A stretch of 10,278 bases of DNA, from the NCBI GenBank assembly GCA_018702715.1, contig JABIYQ010000454.1, positions 1 to 10,278 on the forward strand, written 5' to 3'. A model generated the notes under the pieces. It was given only the letters and a program-made list of their open reading frames with translations, was not told the origin of the DNA and made no database searches. This stretch comes from Desulfobacula sp. GTDB taxonomy: Bacteria > Desulfobacterota > Desulfobacteria > Desulfobacterales > Desulfobacteraceae. Positions within the stretch are counted from its first letter, which is position 1, and every line of letters starts with the position of its first letter. Made by a program: the position numbers and the translations under genes. Shown one piece after another: positions 6,861 through 10,278 of this stretch.

Positions 6861-7612
6861 TAGAAGAAAAATTTGCATATGGCAGTTCATTGATCCACAG
6901 CCTTGATCCAAAAATACGCATTGTAGCTTCTATTGTTTTGTCCTTTGCAGCGGCACTTTGCGATAATCTATATTTTGCTGTGATTTATTTTATTATTTCA
7001 ATTATTTTAATTGTAATGGCCAGATTGAATATGATTGATATCTTTAAAAGGTTAAAGCCTGTTTTCTGGTTTCTTTTGATGATCTGGATCATCCTTCCGC
7101 TAACATTTGACGGCGATATCTTGTACCAGTTTTATGGATTGAAAATAACAGGTCAAGGCGTGATATTGTGTTGTAAGATCACCATCAAGTCCATCACAAT
7201 CTTATTGTTATTTTCCGCACTTATTGCCACAATGACTGTGGCCTCCCTTGGAAACGGTCTTCACAGAATTCATGTGCCTGATAAAATGGTTTTTCTTCTT
7301 TTAATGTCCTATCGTTACATATCTGTTATTGAGGAAGAATACCAAAGACTTTTGCGAGCTGCAAAATTCAGGGGATTTAATCCCGGCACAAATTTGCATT
7401 CCTATAAAACATTTGCTTATCTTGCCGGTATGCTCTTTGTCAGGGCATCCATAAGAGCTCAAAGAGTACACCAGGCAATGTTGTGCCGTGGTTTCAATCA
7501 AAAATTTCATACCCTTGACGATTACCCGCCAAATAGATTAAACTCAATTTTTTTAATGGTGATATCTTTGGCAAGCTTAAGTCTTGTCATATTTGAAATG
7601 ATTTGGGTTTAA
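6857..7612 (+). CDS. nikQ: NikQ/CbiQ-type ECF transmembrane (T) component
   Basis: A 251-residue inner-membrane protein; the start overlaps the nikL stop by four bases (ATGA). It has an N-terminal cytoplasmic segment with SLIHSLDPKIRI, typical of CbiQ, then several membrane helices. The long cytoplasmic coupling region carries two conserved Ala/Arg-Gly motifs, RAAKFRGF (about 170-177) and AMLCRGF (about 207-213), which dock into the ATPase dimer. A final membrane helix ends the protein. In ECF transporters this T component couples ATP hydrolysis by NikO to movement of the NikM substrate component. Length and motif spacing are normal for the family, so it looks intact. Confidence 0.92.
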   Translation: MIEEKFAYGSSLIHSLDPKIRIVASIVLSFAAALCDNLYFAVIYFIISIILIVMARLNMIDIFKRLKPVFWFLLMIWIILPLTFDGDILYQFYGLKITGQGVILCCKITIKSITILLLFSALIATMTVASLGNGLHRIHVPDKMVFLLLMSYRYISVIEEEYQRLLRAAKFRGFNPGTNLHSYKTFAYLAGMLFVRASIRAQRVHQAMLCRGFNQKFHTLDDYPPNRLNSIFLMVISLASLSLVIFEMIWV

Positions 7613-8346
7613 AAGTGTTTAATAATTCAAGTATAATAAAGTTAGAAGACATTTGTTTTTCTTATTTAGGGTCAGATACAAAGGTTTTAGATCATTTGAA
7701 TCTTGAGATCAACAAGGGAGACAGAATTGGAATGATGGCTCCCAACGGGTCCGGTAAAACCACTTTGCTGCATACGATCATGGGGCTTTGCAAGCCTGAT
7801 TCCGGAACGATAAAAGTATTTGGAAAGGTTTTAAATTATGAAAAAGACTTTTTGCCGGTTCGATCTAAAATCGGATTGTTATTCCAGGATTCTGATGATC
7901 AATTATTTTGTCCAACAGTATTGGATGATGTGGTATTTGGACCTTTGAACCTTGGATTTTCAAAAAATGATGCAATAGATATCGCCAGAAAAACCTTAGA
8001 ACGGCTTGGAATTCTTAATTTTGAAAAGAGCATTATCCACAAGTTGTCAGGTGGACAAAAAAGGTTGGTTGCCCTGGCTTCTGTCCTGGCCATGGAGCCT
8101 GAAGTTTTATTGCTTGATGAACCCACCGCAGGTTTGGATAACAAAGTAAAAAAAAAATTGGTCCATATCCTTAATAGCCTTGATGTCTCTTATTTTGTTA
8201 TTTCACATGAATTTGATTTTGCCAATGCAGTAACAGATAAAATCTATTCAATGGAAAATGGTAGGATTTTAAGAGACGATGAAATTCATATTCATCACCA
8301 TGAGCATGTCCACAAACACGGGAAGCATCCCCATATCCATAAATAG
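7603..8346 (+). CDS. nikO: NikO/CbiO-type ECF ATPase with histidine-rich C-terminal tail
   Basis: A 247-residue ABC ATPase with all core motifs: Walker A APNGSGKT (46-53, with Ala replacing the usual first Gly), Q-loop Gln95 followed by DSDDQLF typical of CbiO, signature LSGGQ (148-152), Walker B LLLDE (169-173, catalytic Glu173), D-loop GLD (177-179) and switch His202. It powers the NikM/NikQ membrane complex. Residues 229-246 form a tail with ten histidines, absent from the plain ATPase core, probably a cytoplasmic nickel-binding or sensing element. The start is uncertain: TTG 7603 overlaps nikQ by ten bases, while GTG 7615 begins just after it. Neither has a clear Shine-Dalgarno sequence, and the domain is intact with both. 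Confidence 0.92.
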   Translation: MGLKVFNNSSIIKLEDICFSYLGSDTKVLDHLNLEINKGDRIGMMAPNGSGKTTLLHTIMGLCKPDSGTIKVFGKVLNYEKDFLPVRSKIGLLFQDSDDQLFCPTVLDDVVFGPLNLGFSKNDAIDIARKTLERLGILNFEKSIIHKLSGGQKRLVALASVLAMEPEVLLLDEPTAGLDNKVKKKLVHILNSLDVSYFVISHEFDFANAVTDKIYSMENGRILRDDEIHIHHHEHVHKHGKHPHIHK

Positions 8347-8512
8347 AGCCTGTGTAAGTTAAAAAAGAAACCAAGTCTGTTAAAAAAAACCTTATCCAGA
8401 AGATTCCTTTGGTTTTATAAATGTCCCCCATAGAAAGTCAGGCAATTTCTAATGGTCCCAGATCCGCTCAGATCCGGTTCTTTTTGACAGGGGCTCCCAG
8501 TATTATTTTTTA
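8347..8512. other. Convergent intergenic region between nikO and the SCP2-like gene
   Basis: This stretch of 166 bases has no gene I can support. It holds long A tracts, a weak inverted pair AAACCAA (8368-8374) and TTGGTTT (8409-8415) with a loop of 34 bases that could serve as a poor terminator, and a short direct repeat CAGATCCG (8459-8466 and 8469-8476). No strong GC-rich terminator was found for either convergent operon. Confidence 0.35.
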
Positions 8513-9007
8513 TCAGACAGCCAGTTCTTTTCGAAATTCCTTCATATTGGCTTTGTATTGCTCAAGTTCATCTATGGAGAGTTCATCAGGAAATACAAGT
8601 TGAACACAGGTGAGTAATTCGACCACATTATTGGCATGGGGAGCTACAGCAAGCACACCAATTTTGCTTCCCTTTTCAAGTTTAATTTTTCCAAGCATAA
8701 AATCTGTAATAAATTTACTTTCTTTTCTCAAGATTTTTTTCCAGGCCTGGGGCGTGGCACCAATAATGAATTCAGCCTCTCTTTTGCCATCTTCTTCAGA
8801 TATCAGTTCAAGTCTTAATAGTTTTCCCTGCTCAAAAAACAGACAGAAGAATATGTCTTTTTCAATCCCCCATGAGGGGTCAGCCTTGACACGATAAACC
8901 ATTTTTCCGGATAGTTTTTTCAGTTTTTCACCGGCTTGGGGGTTTGACCGATAGATTTCGGCACTTTCTTTAAGCCATTCCGGTGTGCAGTAATAAAAGG
9001 TATTCAT
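8513..9007 (-). CDS. SCP2-like sterol-carrier domain protein
   Basis: A 164-residue cytoplasmic protein with no signal or membrane segment. After a short N-terminal helix (EWLKESAEIYR), the layout resembles the SCP2 sterol-binding fold: alternating strands (about 31-80, including FFCLFFEQGKLLRLELI), then FIIGATPQAWKKILRKE and FITDFMLGKIKLEKGS (about 80-115), matching the SCP2 pattern of a Trp before a helix followed by a GKIK-type strand. Known SCP2 proteins bind fatty acyl-CoA, sterols or other lipids. It lies 27 bases downstream of an acyl-CoA synthetase on the same strand, and AAGGAA precedes its ATG by about seven bases, so it may carry or present the acyl-CoA product. The family call is from pattern only; other small lipid-binding folds are possible. 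Confidence 0.6.
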   Translation of the reverse strand: MNTFYYCTPEWLKESAEIYRSNPQAGEKLKKLSGKMVYRVKADPSWGIEKDIFFCLFFEQGKLLRLELISEEDGKREAEFIIGATPQAWKKILRKESKFITDFMLGKIKLEKGSKIGVLAVAPHANNVVELLTCVQLVFPDELSIDELEQYKANMKEFRKELAV

Positions 9008-9034
9008 GGTTTTTCCTTTAGTAAATAATAGTGT

Positions 9035-10278
9035 TTACTTAATTTGGCCCTGTGATATTTTGTGAATAACATCATCACGCAACTCTTTTTTGAAAAGTTT
9101 TTCCGTAACTGTCATTGGAAGTTCATCTCTGAATTCTACAAATTTTGGTACGGCATAGGGAGCAAGGTGTTCTCGGCAAAAGTCGCGGATATTATCTTCA
9201 CTTACTATTTCCGGATAATCTTTATGCAGCTTGATTATCGCTGCAACTCTTTCACTTCCGGGGATCTTGGGGTCAGGAACTCCAAAACATGCTGCCATAA
9301 GCACTGCGGGATGCTTGAAAATGACTTCATCCACCTGGGTGGAATAAACTTTGTTGCCAGATACATTGATCATATCTTTAATTCGGTCTGTCATATGAAA
9401 ATAGCCGTCTTCATCCATGTAGGCGATATCCCCGGTTTTCAGCCACCCGTCTTTAGTCAGGCCGGAACCTTTTTCAGGCCAGTAGCCTCTCATGACCTGG
9501 GGACCTCTCACCAGGATTTCTCCAGGTTCTCCAAAGGCCATTTCCTCTCCTGTGTCCTGGTCTATGATTTTGCATTCCGTGTCAGGGGCAGGTACACCCA
9601 GTCCGGGTTTTTCCTTAAGCATGAAGCCAGTAATTTTAGAAAAGCCTGAAATATTAAAATGGGTTAATGGGGCTGTCTCTGTAAGACCATAGCCTTCGGA
9701 AACCGGGTTTCCAAGTTCAGCTTTGATAGAATCGGCTACATCTTTTGGCAATGGAGCAGCTCCACTCATGGTGATGGCATTTATTTTGCCGACTTTTTCC
9801 TGTGCAATGCGCATGAATTGCGTGGGAACGGCACAAATCATGAACGGTCGGTATTCTTTGATCGTTTCCACAATAAGTTTAATGTTTCTGGGATCAGGCA
9901 TCAGAATCAATCGCAGTCCAAGATGTGCAGCAGACTGTGCCATATACCGGCCATAAGAATGAAATAAGGGCACAGGTAAAAGCACTGAAGACTTACCTTT
10001 AATGCCTTTTATCATAGGTTTCATTATCCAGGGTAATCCCATACGGATACAACAGGCCCGGTTGAAATGGGTTATCATGACACCTTTTGGCACCCCGGTG
10101 GCACCTCCGGTAAAGGCCAGTTCACACAGGTCGGATTCAGGATCTATCGATATATCAGGTGGTGTGACCTCATAGTCTTCAAGGAGTTGCCGGAACTCAT
10201 AAACACCATCTGCCAGGTCCTGTTTCAGGGGTTCAAGGTCAAATCCTTTTTTGGACGTTACAATCACCGAGGAAAACC
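9035..10278 (-). CDS. AMP-forming acyl-CoA synthetase (AMP-binding enzyme), N-terminal part missing
   Basis: The frame remains open to the window end, so the start is outside; about 413 residues are visible and roughly 100-150 are missing compared with usual long-chain acyl-CoA ligases. Adenylation motifs appear in order: the phosphate-binding loop FTGGATGVPKG (10082-10114, a variant of YTSGTTGxPKG), then SEGYGLTETAP, then GWLKTGDIAYMDEDGYF with the hinge region DRIKDMINVSGNKV. The C-terminal PMTVTEKLFKKELR holds the expected catalytic lysine (about 9098-9100), with Glu in place of the usual preceding Gly. The enzyme should activate a carboxylic acid to acyl-AMP and then acyl-CoA; chain length cannot be told. 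It is the upstream gene of a pair with the SCP2-like protein. Base composition looks richer in G+C than the plus-strand genes. Confidence 0.9.
   Translation of the reverse strand, partial: FSSVIVTSKKGFDLEPLKQDLADGVYEFRQLLEDYEVTPPDISIDPESDLCELAFTGGATGVPKGVMITHFNRACCIRMGLPWIMKPMIKGIKGKSSVLLPVPLFHSYGRYMAQSAAHLGLRLILMPDPRNIKLIVETIKEYRPFMICAVPTQFMRIAQEKVGKINAITMSGAAPLPKDVADSIKAELGNPVSEGYGLTETAPLTHFNISGFSKITGFMLKEKPGLGVPAPDTECKIIDQDTGEEMAFGEPGEILVRGPQVMRGYWPEKGSGLTKDGWLKTGDIAYMDEDGYFHMTDRIKDMINVSGNKVYSTQVDEVIFKHPAVLMAACFGVPDPKIPGSERVAAIIKLHKDYPEIVSEDNIRDFCREHLAPYAVPKFVEFRDELPMTVTEKLFKKELRDDVIHKISQGQIK

Noticed and set aside
8610..8897. Plus-strand open frame of 95 codons
   Set aside because: It lies antisense within the SCP2-like gene, has low-complexity Ser-rich content and no ribosome binding site, so it is a shadow frame.
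9020..9039. AGTAAA/TTTACT inverted repeat between the synthetase and SCP2-like genes
   Set aside because: The arms are six A/T-rich bases with an eight-base loop, too weak for a terminator, and the repeat overlaps the synthetase stop codon.
9062..9956. Plus-strand open frames opposite the acyl-CoA synthetase
   Set aside because: The minus strand encodes a protein with several adenylation motifs in order; the plus-strand frames match no family I know.
1..10278. tRNA, rRNA, CRISPR array, insertion sequence or phage genes
   Set aside because: I looked for cloverleaf-like segments, regularly spaced repeats, transposase motifs and terminal inverted repeats and saw none.

Overview
The window looks like a piece of chromosome from a diderm (Gram-negative) bacterium. 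The gene content would suit an anaerobic deltaproteobacterium of the Desulfobacterales type: a NikKMLQO nickel importer, an envelope lipid-bridge operon and acyl-CoA metabolism genes. This placement is an inference from gene content and protein style, because no rRNA or other phylogenetic marker is present. Plus-strand genes look AT-rich and the minus-strand genes at the right end look richer in G+C (one 60-base line counted in each region: 28% against 55%).

Region 1 (1-4815, plus strand) is a compact gene cluster for envelope lipid handling. It starts inside a YdbH-like AsmA-type intermembrane protein, followed by a YnbE-like small lipoprotein and a YdbL-like (DUF1318) periplasmic protein, in the same order as E. 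coli ydbH-ynbE-ydbL. Two further genes follow almost without gaps: a 12-TM RND/MMPL-family exporter and an SRPBCC (START-like) hydrophobic-ligand protein. In Enterobacteria YdbH and YnbE bridge the inner and outer membranes to move phospholipid. The two extra genes suggest an extended lipid or hydrophobic-compound trafficking module.

Region 2 (about 4816-8346, plus strand) is a complete energy-coupling-factor nickel transporter. It consists of NikK (secreted DUF4198), NikM (CbiM-type S component), NikL (secreted, C-terminal anchor), NikQ (T component) and NikO (ATPase). Junctions between genes are short or overlapping. The operon has its own putative promoter and a leader of about 130 bases. 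That leader holds one clear hairpin and then a strong intrinsic-terminator-like structure ending just before the nikK ribosome binding site, so it may be an attenuator. NikO carries a tail with ten histidines. NikK and NikL are both predicted to have histidine as first mature residue.

Region 3 (8347-8512) is a short convergent intergenic stretch with no gene I can support.

Region 4 (8513-10278, minus strand) holds an AMP-forming acyl-CoA synthetase, cut by the window end, followed 27 bases downstream by an SCP2-like sterol-carrier-type protein. They are probably co-transcribed and linked to fatty acid or other acyl-CoA handling.
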